64,000 nt of DNA, from positions 9,569,950 through 9,633,949 of the forward strand of contig JAQFVV010006215.1 in the NCBI GenBank assembly GCA_028023455.1, read 5' to 3'. Below the pieces are notes generated by a model, which worked only from the letters and a program-made list of their open reading frames with translations, was not told where the DNA came from and did no database searches. Shown here one piece after another: positions 1 to 12,110 of the stretch. Both the position numbers and the translations under genes were made by a program. The stretch is from Epiperipatus broadwayi (Eukaryota > Onychophora > Udeonychophora > Euonychophora > Peripatidae). Positions within the stretch are counted from its first letter, which is position 1; each line of letters starts with the position of its first letter.

Positions 1-275
1 GGAGATGGTCATGTGATGTTTATTGACTTGGAGTTCTTTCTAAGTCAGCTATAATCTCTTGGGATTGTGTCTATTTATGATTCCCTCCACCCAACATATT
101 CATCCCAGCTTTATTCCATCCCTTCATTTTTTTAATATCTAGTTACTCTCTTACATATATATTTTATTTTTGATCTCTGCTGGTTTACTTTCAACATACA
201 TATTTTCTTACTTGTTGTGTTGTCTGAAGTTTTTGTATTAGTCTTTCTTTAAGTTCAAGTCTCAGATAAAAATAA
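1..275 (-). mobile_element. RTE-type LINE, 3' fragment
   Basis: The plus strand here is the complement of the 3' coding part of an RTE-class non-LTR retrotransposon. It aligns by eye with the equivalent parts of the two larger RTE remnants in this window (about 48600-48910 and 62420-62690), sharing runs such as gtctgaag and caagtctcag in the same order and spacing. No open frame survives. The element runs off the left edge, so its full extent is unknown. The assignment rests on similarity to the other copies rather than on a domain in this piece. Confidence 0.5.
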
Positions 276-1031
276 TTAAACATATCTAATTTTAAGGCAG
301 TATATCATTTGCTTATACTGAATGTTTCCTATATAAGCAAACAAACATATTTGAACTCAGGATTTTTCATTTTATTTATCCTACACTCTATCTCAAATAA
401 CCAAAACCCTTGACCACACACACACTAAAAAGATACATGATCCCCAATATATATATATTTCATGCAGACCGATTGGGCCATAATGCTCGGTTTATATTAA
501 TATAGCAATACCTCAAACTTTAATGAACTGGCTTCATTCTTCTCACTCTTCCAATTATTCAAATTTGAGAATTTGCTATCAATATAATCCTAACATTGAT
601 TATATATTTGTGTGGGAGATTATATTCTGGTCAAATTGATGAATGTTCGTTCTGAACAAAATACAAGATATCATGCATCTTTTTCGCATATCTGTGGTCA
701 TGGGTATTGGTTACTTGAGGTAGAGTGAAGAAGGAATAAACTGAAAAATACTGACTTTAAATCCCTCTACTTAAACATTTCTATTAAAAACTTAAAATGG
801 TCTCAAGTAATTTTTTTTCTCTATTACAAGCAAATATAATAAAATGTTAAAAAATGAGGACAAGATTGGTTATATTTAACTTACACAACGACTAATACTG
901 AAGTAGAAAATATTACAAGAATAGACATTTGCTGACAATTTTAAATAAACTCATTTTTGAGATGAAAGATGGATAGAAATAAATTTTCAAAATAATTACT
1001 TTAAAAATAAGTTTTATTACCAGCAATCAGT
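276..1031. other. AT-rich stretch without recognised features
   Basis: No open frame, tRNA-like motif or clear repeat was found. It holds short AT runs and a CA-rich patch near 415. Confidence 0.5.
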
Positions 1032-1098
1032 GGTATCTCTACTTTAGACACTTATTTTTGCATGATTCGATATTTCATTCTAAGTGTCTAGAGGTACC
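1032..1098. repeat. Perfect 10-bp hairpin with extended stem
   Basis: TAGACACTTA at 1045-1054 is the exact reverse complement of TAAGTGTCTA at 1081-1090. After a short unpaired segment on the left side, 1032-1039 also pairs with 1091-1098 (7 of 8). The loop is 26 nt. It looks like the ends of a very small foldback element or a structured site. No target-site duplication is evident. Confidence 0.5.
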
Positions 1099-1369
1099 CT
1101 GTCATTCCTTCAACCAAATGCAGAAGATTAATCACATTTTGAAATAAATTTGTCATATTCATTACATATTATCAAAATACACATTCTATACTGCCTTTAA
1201 ATACTTGTCTCTAAGAACACTCATAGTTGACTCTTTAAGAAAAAATACTATTAAATGTTGTTTTTTTTTTACTTTTTATTGTTTTGTATGCCATTGACGT
1301 TTTAAATATATCCTTATATTTTCTTTATCTAGAAGAATATATCTGAAGCAAACATTACTCGGTTTAAAA

Positions 1370-2044
1370 TTAAATTGAGAGACTGCAAATCTCTTGCGCT
1401 CATCACTATCTAGCAGCCAATCAGATCGTAAATACAAGACAGAGAATTTAATAAGAATAGGGTAATCCACCCTATTCTTTACTTGTCTTTCTATATATCC
1501 AAGCCAGTTTAAAGTACTTAGATCTGAAAGCATGAATATTAAATATCTTCACACTTAACTCACTGAGTTTAAATTACAAACATATAGCGTGAAATCCTAT
1601 GATTTACTATGCAGTAGTTTTTTTAGATGTTATAACATGCAGTAATGTATGTAAATAATATTAATTTTTATAAAACACAAACAGTATTGAAATTAAATTG
1701 AGAGATTGCAAACCTCTCGCACTCATCACTATCTAACAGCTAATCAAATTATAAATACAAGACAGAGAATTTAATAAGAATAGGGCGACCCACTACTGCA
1801 TAGTAAATCGTAGGATTTCATGCTGTATCTTTGTAATTTAAACTCAGTGAGTTAAGTGTGAAGATATTTAATATTCATGCTTTCAGATCTAAGTACTTTA
1901 GACTGGCTTGGATATATAGAAAGACAAGTAAAGAATAGGGTGGACCGCCCTATTCTTATTAAATCCTCTGCCTTGTATTTACGATCTGATTGGCTGTTAG
2001 ATAGTGATGAGCGTGAGAGGTTTGCAGTCTCTCAATTTAATTTC
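1370..2044. repeat. Long inverted repeat with ~245-bp arms and a third partial copy
   Basis: The left arm (about 1370-1616) is the reverse complement of the right arm (about 1796-2044) at roughly 90% identity by eye. The spacer contains a further partial copy (about 1655-1794) in the left-arm orientation, whose outer part also matches 1936-2075. Each full arm contains a smaller palindrome: AAGAATAGGG and CCCTATTCTT around a 7-nt centre at about 1932-1958, and its counterpart at 1467-1494. Both arms keep an open frame of about 60 codons in the same register (1877-2065 plus strand; part of 1276-1533 minus strand). The predicted peptide matches no family I know. This is probably a foldback-type mobile element. 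Confidence 0.7.
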
Positions 2045-2075
2045 AATACTGTTTGCGCTTTATAAAAATAAATAT

Positions 2076-3924
2076 TAATTATTCGGTTTAGTAATTGCCT
2101 CAGTAAATAATCTCTTTTTATTTCCTTTTTTTTCCAAGCTTCAACATCGCTAGTTCATCCTCCTCTAAATGTGCATTTAAAAGCCTTTAATCCTTTCTCT
2201 TCCCTTTTCAAAATCATTTAATTTCTTTATCTACTTGAAACACACATTTCTAACAAAACAATAACTAGTTTTAATAAACATAAAAATAAACAATAACTAC
2301 TTTTTTTAAACTTCAATTAAAATAATCTATTACCATTAGAATTTTCACTTTAATTAATATCTTAACACTATTTCCATCCCTAAATAAATAATTTTCTAAA
2401 TACTGACTATAACAATAATTATTTTTGTTTTTATGTTTTTCTAACACTTTCTACTACTCTTAATTAATCTTAAGGTTTTATCATTTCTATTCATTGCTTC
2501 AGAATTAAATATATATTTTTAATTGAAAGTCTCTTAATCCTAATTAATATTTTCAAAATTATTTTTTTACCAGTTAGTGCTTCCAAAATCTTCAGCAAAA
2601 TAATATAAAGATCATTTCTGTCACAATGATCTTATTATTGCAACAAAATTCATTTAACTATATTTAATCTTACAGATTTATTTTGATATAAATACAAATT
2701 GTATTTCTCACATTTATTTATTACATCATGTCATTGGTTAAGTCTTTGAAACTATTTGTGACAATAGGGTTGCTTATTTGGACAATCATATTTCCATCTG
2801 TTGATTGCCCACGAAATTTTTATTCTAGGTTTTCTTACTTCTTTGTGTTTCATCTTTCTCTTTGTTTTTTCTTCTTGAAATAGAATAGCTATATTTGTTT
2901 ACATGTTGTCTGTTAATAATAGTAATGATAATTTTTTTAATAATTTTTTTTCAATATACATCTTCTTTAAATATTCAATAAATAAATCAATTTAATCTAT
3001 CAAATGCTATTTATAAATAATGAAATAAATGTTAATCTATTTTTTAATTACATGTTTCACAAACAATATTTCTCTTCACTCTATCTACATTTCTTTTACT
3101 TCTACTATTTTTAAATTCAAACTGTTCTTCAGACATAAAAAAAAGTCTAAAACCCATTATTTAAATAGATGTATTCAGTAATCAAAAAAACTTCTTTATA
3201 TAAGTTTTTTTTTATTATTATTTTTAAAAAAAATGTGATATTCAAAGAAAAAATATTGGGCATTCTTCTAAAGCATAAACTACATTCTGAATACCAATTA
3301 ATTTTATCAAATCCTTTCTCCACATAGCTTTCAGTAATTTATCTGAAATTTCATCAAATTTCAGAAATTTTAAATTTTATTTCAGTTATAATTTTTTTTT
3401 TCTAGCCTTCTATTACTGACAACCTAGTCCACTCACACTTCTTTTTTTTTTCATTTCTCTCAAGGAAAAACTACTATTTTCATTACATACATCATTTATT
3501 TTAATATATTTATCTCTCTCCCTCTCTCTAATTATATCTATAATTCTGATTTTCTTCCCCTTGAAGGATTTTATTCTATTACAAATTTAAATTTTCCTGA
3601 CTCATTACACTTCTTTTTAATAATATTGGTCTTGCTTTATTTGTTACAAAGTTCAAGTAGCTATTATGTTTTCTCTCTCTATATATATATATTAGTTTTT
3701 AAATATTTTTATTTAATTGTCTATTGTTTTTTAACTTTTGTTATAATTTACTGTTATAATACTTTCCTTAAAATTTATCTTTATTCATTTGTATTTTATA
3801 CTGTATTACCTAGTAATTTGAAATTTTTTTCATATTGTTCCTCTTTAATATATTCATATTCCTTTTATGTCATGCCATAGAATTGTTTGTTTTCATATAA
3901 TTTAGTTTCGATTCAGTATTAAAT
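2076..3924. other. Pyrimidine-rich AT stretch, no gene recognised
   Basis: The plus strand is strikingly C/T-rich and G-poor, the mirror image of the purine-rich coding strand of the LINE at 57-62 kb. A decayed minus-strand LINE is therefore possible, but I could not identify a domain. The open frame at 3626-3880 is low-complexity and hydrophobic and I do not regard it as a gene. Confidence 0.3.
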
Positions 3925-5490
3925 TGTGTGTGTATATACGAGTTACATAGTTCACTTGTTTTTATTTATTAAAAAATATACAAAATTTAAAAAAAAATAT
4001 CAGAATCAATACTTGAAAATATAGAAATTAAAATACAGGGAAATTTAGAGATAAGTTAGAAACTAATAATTATAACTTGTCTTTCTTTTATACAATATTA
4101 TCTGATAAAAATATTCTTTAAGAAAAAAAAGTGTTTTTAATTTAAAAAAATAAAAGGTTTGTGATTAATTAAAATAGTATGTACAAAAATAATCAGGCTG
4201 GGGATTAAAATTCCAGACTGATTAGTTGAACAATTTCTAATCTCTGTAATTAAAATTCGAAACACAAATAAAGAAATGTAAATTATAATTAAATTTTTTG
4301 ACATAAAATGTGTTGAAGCTAGAGCAGGGGGCTGGGGTCAGAGTAATATAAAAGGCAGACATTCTCTATTGTTTTAGAGAGAGCAGAGTTGTTAAGTTTG
4401 AATTAAGTTCAGGCAGAGTTGTTAAGTTTGAATTAAGTTCATTTCAAGAGAAATTAAAAGGAATGATTGGCTAGAACCGAACATTGTGTTCGGTCATTTT
4501 CTTCATTATTCTCCCGTGTGCCATTAAGCAAAATGCCATAACATATTACTCTGACTTGCCTTCTGCTGAAGTTTCAACCTGCCCTACTAAATTAAATGAA
4601 AATTAGGTAAACCAAGCCACCTGAACATGGGACCACAAGAAGCTATCTTTCAGTTAAAAATACCAACGCCAAGGACCAAGAAACTAACTGGATCTGAGGA
4701 CAAAAGGGGTGATCACCCAACTACAAACTACAACCCAACTACAAAAGAAATCAAGGAACTATGATACCTACTATGGAAATTAAAGACTAATAGAATCACT
4801 ACAAAGACAATGTTGAAATGACAAATAAAGTCCAAAAGCAGCGCTATAAATCCTAGGTAAATATTAATATCAGAATAAAAACTTTTAAATCTCACTTATT
4901 AAAATGAGCATGCAAAATTTATTAAATATGTAATATTTCTTATGTGTTTACATTTTAATTATATCTTATTCTTGCATTTATAATTATTATCATTGTTTTT
5001 TTTAAATAAATTTTGTTTAAAATTATTAATGTCATTTTTTCCGTCTTTCTCTCTTTCTCCATTCACAATCAAATGTGCAGCCAGTCTCATGTGAATAACT
5101 AGCCATGGGTCAAGCGCTTGAAATGTATTGTTGACATTTCATGGGTTCCAATCTCAGTATTGGATGGTGCCCTGGTTTTTAAACCCGTTATAAATTCCCC
5201 ATGTGAGGTTTCACATTTCAGGCAGCTGGAGAGCTACTTCGGTCTGGAGAAACAACTGTCAGTTTAATATATTAAATCGCAGTCTGACCCAGGGTATGAT
5301 TGATATGTAAGTATTAATCCTATTTACTCTCCTGCTTGAGTAACGGGTTTTTAAAAAGATATTTTGCAAAATAATATGATTTCATAAAATTAAAATAAAT
5401 AATTATAAAGTTTTTAAAATTACAAGTTCGAGTTGTAAAGTTGAAAAAAGTCTTAAAAGGTGTAATTAAGCAGTTTTAATTCCCATTACA
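3925..5490 (+). repeat. 5' LTR
   Basis: It matches the 3' LTR along its length, starting at the shared gtgtgt/atatacgag segment. It ends CCATTACA. A roughly 30-bp segment is tandemly duplicated at about 4386-4441 (two copies of gcagagttgttaag...), whereas the 3' LTR has different sequence before its single copy. The LTR is unusually long (about 1.57 kb). It includes a hairpin around 4475-4497 (ACCGAA...TTCGGT). Confidence 0.85.
4347..4354 (+). promoter_or_regulatory. TATA box of the 5' LTR
   Basis: TATAAAAG, preceded by a G-rich segment, is the best TATA-type signal in the LTR. It is conserved at the same place in the 3' LTR (8903-8910), with cagacattc downstream where initiation would be expected. 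Promoter function is inferred from sequence only. Confidence 0.5.
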
Positions 5491-5492
5491 AA

Positions 5493-5510
5493 TGCCATCC
5501 AACGTGAGAG
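5493..5510 (+). other. Primer-binding site, Lys-tRNA-like
   Basis: Two bases after the LTR end, the sequence tgccatccaacgtgagag matches the primer site complementary to tRNA-Lys(1,2), TGGCGCCCAACGTGGGGC, at about 13 of 18 positions, including the central CCAACGTG. The match is imperfect, consistent with decay. Confidence 0.5.
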
Positions 5511-5957
5511 CACGAACATCCGTTCATAAAAAATAAAAATAAAATACGTAATAAAAAAATATATTAAAAAAAAAATTTGGCTCACATAAATAAAAATGTA
5601 TAATGAAATTGAAATAATTTATGAGAAATGAAAGAGAATAAATGGCACTCATAAAAATTATATGTTATAAAAGAAAGATAAGTGAATTTAGTTAATGAAA
5701 TAGTTTGTATTAAAAAAAAAGAAATATATATATACGTTATAGATATAGAAAGATAGGTGCAGGTAGGCATTGATTGGCATTAAGATAGGAATTGGCATGC
5801 AAGTGGTATTAGGGGGGATGTAGTGGGAGAAAAGTTCACCAAACACTCATGTTTGATTATAAATTAAATAAAATAGAAACTAGTAAACTTATGAGCATGA
5901 ATAAAATATAGTATTAAAGATAAATAATATAAAAAAGTAAAGTTTAAAATTATAAAT

Positions 5958-7357
5958 ATGACAAGAAATAATGCCAGAATGAAGACTCAAGGTAAAAAAA
6001 TAAAAAATGTTCCCAGCGAGGAACAAAATAAAACCGAAACTAGTGAAATAGAAAAGGTCCCCAGTGAAGAAAAAATGGAAACTCAAGCGAAAGTAGTAGA
6101 GAATGTTTCTAGTGAGGAACAAAAAGATAAAAACGAAAAAGAAGTTGAGCAAAAAGAAGAGAATAGGGAAATCATAGCTTTATTAACTTGCATGTTTGAA
6201 AAATAAAAAGAAACAGCTGAAGAATATAAAAAAATAGCTGAAGAGCTTAAAAACCAAAATAATGAAATGAAGAGTAAATTGGAAGGGCAAGCTGAAATGC
6301 TTGAAAAGTTAAAGGACCAGATCGAAATGGGCCAGAATAAAATAAAAGAAGAAATTAGGGAAGAAATAGAAGAGATTAAAACACAAGTAGAAAATCAAAT
6401 AGAGACTGCTTACCAAGTAATAGAAAAAAAATAAGATAGAAGATAGAAAAATAATTGAAGAGATAAAAAGTCGAAATGACGGATTTAGCTTGGAAAGTAA
6501 ATCAAAAGAATAGTAAAAATAGTTTGCAAACAGAAATAAAACAGTATGACCAGTTGAGTGCAAACACACACATTATAAACAATCCGACAATCGTGAACCA
6601 GTTTTTGAAAATATGAATATTTTCTGGCCATCAAGGTGAAGCTCCTATGGAGCATTTGAATAGTTTGGAGCACTATTTCACTCTGAATCAATTAAGTGAG
6701 GAGGCTATGATCGCAATAGCATGTAGCCATTTACAAGGGGGGTCTCAATCTTGGTGGGACTTTTTATATAAAAAACCCATCACTTTTGCGAATATAAAAT
6801 TGCTGTTTTAGCTAGTTATTGGAGCGAAGATTATCAGGAAAATCTTCATCACCAGATGTTGCAAGATAAATGGAGACCTGGTGAACCGTTTGTTTCTTTT
6901 TTTTAGAAGGCAAGTGGCGAATTTACACTCTTTAACAGCAGACCCACTATCCGAACAACAAATTGTCAGGATAGTCCGCCATAGTTTTCCTCATAATGTC
7001 GAGCAAATGCTCATAGGAACTGAGAGGAAAACAGTGGAACAAATGGCAGAATTGTTGAGTGCTTTTGACAGCGCTAGACCAACTTTTGGTATGAGAGATA
7101 GGGGATTCAAACCCCAACTTAGAGAACCTGCTGTAAATGCCATAGGATATAGACATATGTCGAATTCGGGGAGTCCCCGGAGGATACATTATTCTAATAG
7201 TCCCGAGAGAACAAAAATCTTTCGAAGAACCGGCAGCGATCCTGACATCTCTCATACTAGATTTAAGGAAAGGCCCAGGGGTGATTCTCAATCCCCCAAC
7301 ACGAGTGGCTATATGCAGAAAAAAATATATAATAAAGAACCGCCAGACAAAAATTAA
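5958..7357 (+). pseudogene. gag: Decayed gag polyprotein gene of the LTR element
   Basis: The product would be the structural protein of the retroelement particle. The 5' part (5958-6430) encodes a highly charged Lys/Glu-rich, probably coiled-coil segment. It is interrupted by stops at 6204-6206 and about 6432. The middle (about 6615-6790) encodes capsid-like sequence with a paired-Trp motif (SQSWWD), typical of Ty3/Gypsy Gag. After a frame change, 6881-7357 continues with capsid C-terminal sequence and a basic Ser/Arg/Pro-rich tail. No CCHC zinc knuckle is visible. Several stops and at least one frameshift make it non-functional as it stands. It is the only coding sequence of the element. 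Confidence 0.75.
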
Positions 7358-8440
7358 AAATATGTAATCAGATGGATTTGCCGGCCTGACCTAGTTATTA
7401 ACAACCATGGACTTGGAATAATGGAAAATGTTTAACAAAGTTTAATGAAATAAAAATAACCGATAGTCTTTTTTTTTAAGAAAAAATGCAAAAATAAGTA
7501 TCAAAGTTAGTTTTAATAATGAAAAATGATTAAAGCTAGTCTTAGTAAAATAAAATAACAATCTTAAGAGTTTTAAAGATGTCAAAACAACTATAAAGTT
7601 ACTTATGTCAAAACCCTCGATTGTCTTATCGATTATTGAGATACTCCAGCTCATAAGTCTAGAACATAGTGGAGCATGACACAAACAAAATAAATGTCGA
7701 AAATCAAAATAAACAAGCAAAATAAAAAGGTTCTTTTAAAATAAAAATTAAAAAAAAGGAAGGAGAATAATAAAATATAACTCTTTGAAAATAAAAAAAT
7801 GAAATAAATGTGTGATAAAAGTACTAATGAAAATAAATTGTTAACAAATAAACTAAAATAAAAAAATGTGTTAAATTAAGATTGAGTGGTGTGTGTAAAT
7901 ATTTGGGCAAATATATAAATTTCAGGTCCAATTTTTAGTTAGATTAAGCCTTTTCTTGCGATGACTTTGTTCTACAGATGGGTAGTGCAAAGAATAAATA
8001 ATACTGATGATGATGCGCCAGTAGAAAAGTCCTGGCATATGATAAAAAATAAAAAATAAAAATAAAATAAATAAATCTAGAAGAAAAATGCCCAGTAACC
8101 AAATAAAATAAAAATTTTTGTAAAGCGAATGTGCAGTAGAAGTAGTCCTGCCATTCGCAATCTTAAAGTCTCTTTATATGATCCGTTGTGCACAACAGTT
8201 GCCCATGCTATAGTCACGACTTCCGCAAGAAATTAAAAGTTGGTTTAAATCAGCACAAAATCGATCTGTGTGTTGAATTGCCTTATACTTTGCTGCCTGC
8301 TTCTCTTAATATTACATTTATTACCTAATGATGAAAATAAAAACTAAAAATGCACTCTAGAAAAATAAAGTTATTAAAAATAAGAATTTAAAGTGATCAA
8401 TACTTAGGAAAAGTGATCAACGCACTTAAAATTCTCAATT
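7358..8440 (+). other. Internal region of the LTR element without pol
   Basis: Where protease-RT-RNaseH-integrase would lie there is only about 1.1 kb of AT-rich sequence with many AATAAA-like runs and no retroviral-type motif in any frame. The short length and the intact flanking LTR suggest deletion or replacement of pol in the element's lineage. Confidence 0.6.
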
Positions 8441-8453
8441 GGGAGGGGTGTGA
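8441..8453 (+). other. Polypurine tract
   Basis: GGGAGGGGTGTGA abuts the TG that starts the 3' LTR. It is the expected plus-strand primer site for reverse transcription and it fixes the LTR boundary. Confidence 0.7.
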
Positions 8454-10072
8454 TGTAACAGTATGTATATACACGTGTTGCACAGGTGTGTATGTATATA
8501 CGAGTTACATAGTTCACTTGTTTTTATTTATTAAAAAATATATAAAATTTAAAAATATATATCAGAATCAATACTTGAAAATATAGAAATTAAAATACAG
8601 GGAAATTTAGAGATAAGTTAGAAACTTATAACTTGTCTTTCTTTTATACAATATTATCTGATAAAAATATTCTTTAAGAAAAAAAAGTGTTTTTAATTTA
8701 AAAAAATAAAAGGTTTGTGATTAATTAAAATAGTATGTACAAAAATAATCAGGCTGGGGATTAAAATTCCAGACTGATTAGTTGAACAATTTCTAATCTC
8801 TGTAATTAAAATTCGAAACAGAAATAAAGAAATGTAAATTATAATTAAATTTTTTGAGATAAAATGTGTTGAAGCTAGAGCAGGGGGATGGGGTCAGAGT
8901 AATATAAAAGGCAGACATTCTCTATTGTTTTAGAGAGAGTTGAGATAGAGGAATTCAGTGGTTAAATTTTGAGTTCAGGCAGAGTTGTTAAGTTTGAATT
9001 AAGTTCATTTCAAGACAGATTAAAAGGAATGATTGGCTAGAACCAAACATTGTGTTCGGTCATTTTCTCCGCTATTCTCCCGTGTGCCATTTAGCAAAAT
9101 GCCGTAACATATTACTCTGACTCGCCTTCTGCCAAAGTTTCAACCCGCCCTACTAAATTAAATGAAAATTAGGTAAACCAAGCCACCTGAACAAGGGACC
9201 ACAAGAAGCTATCTTTCAGTTAAAAATACCAATGCCAAGGACCAAGAAACTAACCGGATCCGAGGACAAAAGGGGTGATCACCCAACTACAAACTACAAC
9301 CCAACTACAAAAGAAATCCAGGAACTATGATACCTACTATGGAAATTAAAGACTAATAGAATCGCTACAAAGACAATGTTGAAATGACAAATAAAGTCCA
9401 AAAGCAGCGCTATAAATCCTAGGTAAATATTAATATCAGGATAAAAACTTTTAAATCTCACTTGTTAAAATGAGCATGCAAAATTTATTAAATATGTAAT
9501 ATTTCTTATGTGTTTACATTTTAATTATATCTTATTCTTGCGTTTATAATTATTATCATTGTTGTTTTTTTTTTTTTTTTTAAATAAATTTTGTTTAAAA
9601 TTATTAATGTAATTTTTTCCGTCTTTCTCTCTCTCTCCATTCACAATCAAATGTGCAGCCGGTCTCATGTGAAGAACTAGCCATGGGTCAAGCACTTGAA
9701 ACATGTTGTTGACATCTCATGGGTTCCAATCTCAGTATTGGATGGTGCCCTGGGTTTTAAACCCGTTATAAATTCCCCATGGGATGTTTCACGTTTCAGG
9801 CAGCCGGAGAGCTACTTCGGTCTGGAAAAATGACTGTCGGTTTAATATTTTATTAAATCGCAGTCTGACCGGGGGTATGATTGATATGTAAGTATTAATC
9901 CTATTTACTCTCTTGCTTGAGTAATGGGTTTTTAAAAAGATATTTTGCAAAATAATATGATTTCATAAAATTAAAATAAATAATTAGAAAGTCTTTAAAA
10001 TTACAAGTCGAGTTATAAAGTTGAAAAAAGTCTTAAAAAGTGTAATTAAGCAGAGTTTTAATTCCCGTTACA
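8454..10072 (+). repeat. 3' LTR
   Basis: It begins TGTAACAGTATG and ends CCCGTTACA, with a 6-bp inverted terminus. It is 1619 bp and is bounded on the left by the purine tract and on the right by an AT run. It carries the same TATA box as the 5' LTR (8903-8910). It keeps about 30 bases at its start that are absent or diverged in the 5' LTR. Confidence 0.88.
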
Positions 10073-10083
10073 ATATATATATA

Positions 10084-12110
10084 TTATAGCAATCCGGAGA
10101 AATGGAGACTTAATGTAACCTGCACTACAGGGCGCCATCTAGGCATTTGAACCTAGAAAAATTTATAAAGTAGGCAGATACGTAAGTCAAAAAAAAAAAT
10201 TTTTTTATTTTATATATTTTGATTCCGGTCATTAGCCCATTGTCACTAGCTCAGTGGAATAGCAGAGATTTAGATTTTATCATAAATTCTTATCTAAGAA
10301 ATTTTAAAAAGGAATAAAATAAGCCACTGCCAGTAATTATACACACAAACATTTATTTACGCACATATATAAACAAAATTTAACATTATTATTTTAGCAT
10401 GTTTACTTTAACATTATTTTTAATTTTTATTTTAGATTTTAATTTACATTTTAATTTTTATACTATTATAAGTTCACACAGATGGGTTTTTAAAAGTTTG
10501 TTTTAAAATGTTGAGTATAGATCGGTTATATAGATTACACGGTTAAAAAACATTTCAAAATAAACATAAACGATCAAAATACAAAGTCATTGATACCTTC
10601 AATTGCATAGGGAATACAAGAAACCCAATGGTATTTATCATAAGATACCGCAGAGACACAAATAACTTAAAAGACATCCGAATAAATACATTTTAGATAC
10701 TCACCGTAAGGTATCATTATTTACCGAATGTCTATATATTTTGATCAAATATGAAAACCAAAAACATAATTAACCAATAACGAATCCATGCAACATCCAT
10801 ACCCAACTTAAATTTAATGCATTTTTATTTAGAGTGTCGAGTATGAATAGACTACATAGATTGCATTTGAAAAGAAAATATTCTATCCTTATTTAACCTT
10901 AGGCCAAAAGTTTGCAGTCAAACTAACATCAATTCATCTGATATATCGATGCATTCAATGTAATACGAAATACGGCAGCACAAAAGGTTAAGAGAAAAAA
11001 TTGCCTCTCGTCAGATAGGAATACTACATCTATCTGACAAGAAGAGCAATAAAAAAAACTGCATAGGAAAGGACTGCGGTCTATTTGCCGACTTATTTTC
11101 CATAGGCCAAAAAGGAAGTGTGCAGCATATAAAGCGATTCTTCCCATAGCGAATCTCATACTACATCTACAAATTACACCAATATATCCAATCCACTTAC
11201 CCAATTCAACTACGAAACAAATAACCTAAGATTACCCTCCCCTAATATAACTTTACAAATCTATATAACCACTCACGCCTGACTTAAGTTTAACATTTAT
11301 ATAATTTAATTTATCACAAACCAAAAATCATAAATAAAACTTAAAGAACAAAAAAAAAAAAAATGGAAATGATTTTACAAAAAAAAAAAAAAATACATCA
11401 AATAAAATTATAACTAATTAATAAATAATTTAGTTTGGTCAGATAGGAATCTATTTCTATTTTTTTTAAATATGGAAAGTTTTTAATTTAATGTTCATGA
11501 ATTATCTAAAGTTCTTACAATTTTTAAATGTCCAGCTTTATCCATGGCTTGCCATTTGAACATGAATTCCCATGCCATCCTAAATAGATATTGGTATCCA
11601 GTTAGCCATTGTTTTTTATTTATCCAGAGGTCTTTAAGTTTAGCTGGTCCTTAATGTAGAAAAAACAATGTCATTTCTTTTTTTTTAACAAAACTGAAGG
11701 GATTGAAGAGTGTGTCTTTTCAATCCCTTCTCCTTCAACTCCGCACTAACACATATCTGTCCTCTTGTAATAACTATTATTCACTCACTTTTTATAATAG
11801 CCTTTCAGATCCAGTGGACATTAATCACGACCATGTGATGGTCCTTTCGCTGAGGTCCGATTCCGTTTTTCATTTATTGGCTATTAGTTTCTATTGTTTT
11901 CCTATCTGACCGATGCTTATATATTTAAATGCCCAAGGCTAGTTTACATTTGACTAATTAAATTAATCATTTCCATTTTTTCAATAACATTAATTAATTT
12001 GTTTTGTACAAACTTACGATATATTTTTATCTTTAAATCTTTACAGATAATTTAGTTTTAGAATACTTTTTCTTTTTTTTAATTTCTCATCTGTGCGATT
12101 TAGATATATA
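10084..12110 (-). repeat. Family A repeat, copy 1
   Basis: Reverse-oriented copy of a ~2-2.2 kb interspersed repeat also present at 40861-43115 and 52222-54384. Shared blocks include the ends (10085-10170 matches the complement of about 43020-43110), the Ile/Gly/Tyr-coding segment at 10929-11204 (compare 42297-42500), and 11960-12110 (complement of 40980-41160). The copy lacks the terminal TGTAAC hairpin seen in the others, so it is truncated at its 5' end. The short open frames are not conserved between copies and I do not consider them genes. It sits immediately beside the 3' LTR. The element class is undetermined. Confidence 0.75.
11696..11730. repeat. 15-bp hairpin inside family A
   Basis: 11696-11710 pairs with 11716-11730 across a 5-nt loop, with one wobble pair. 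The matching hairpin in copy 2 is at 41439-41473. It is the strongest local secondary structure in the repeat. Confidence 0.6.

Larger units (their letters stand above)
3925..10072 (+). mobile_element. Gypsy-like LTR retrotransposon, gag-only, non-autonomous
   Basis: Two long direct repeats (3925-5490 and 8454-10072) flank a 2963-bp internal region. The right repeat starts TGTAAC and ends GTTACA, the expected inverted LTR termini. The left one ends ATTACA and has lost or diverged over its first ~30 bases. A Lys-tRNA-like primer site follows the left LTR and a purine tract precedes the right LTR. The only coding sequence is a broken gag. I find no protease, reverse transcriptase, RNase H or integrase between 7358 and 8440, so mobility would need enzymes supplied by another element. 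No 5-bp target duplication is visible, perhaps because the left end is incomplete. The LTRs differ at scattered positions and small indels only, so insertion was not ancient. Confidence 0.85.

Noticed and set aside
3626-3880. 84-codon hydrophobic plus-strand frame
   Set aside because: Low complexity Tyr/Phe/Leu-rich translation of pyrimidine/AT-rich DNA.
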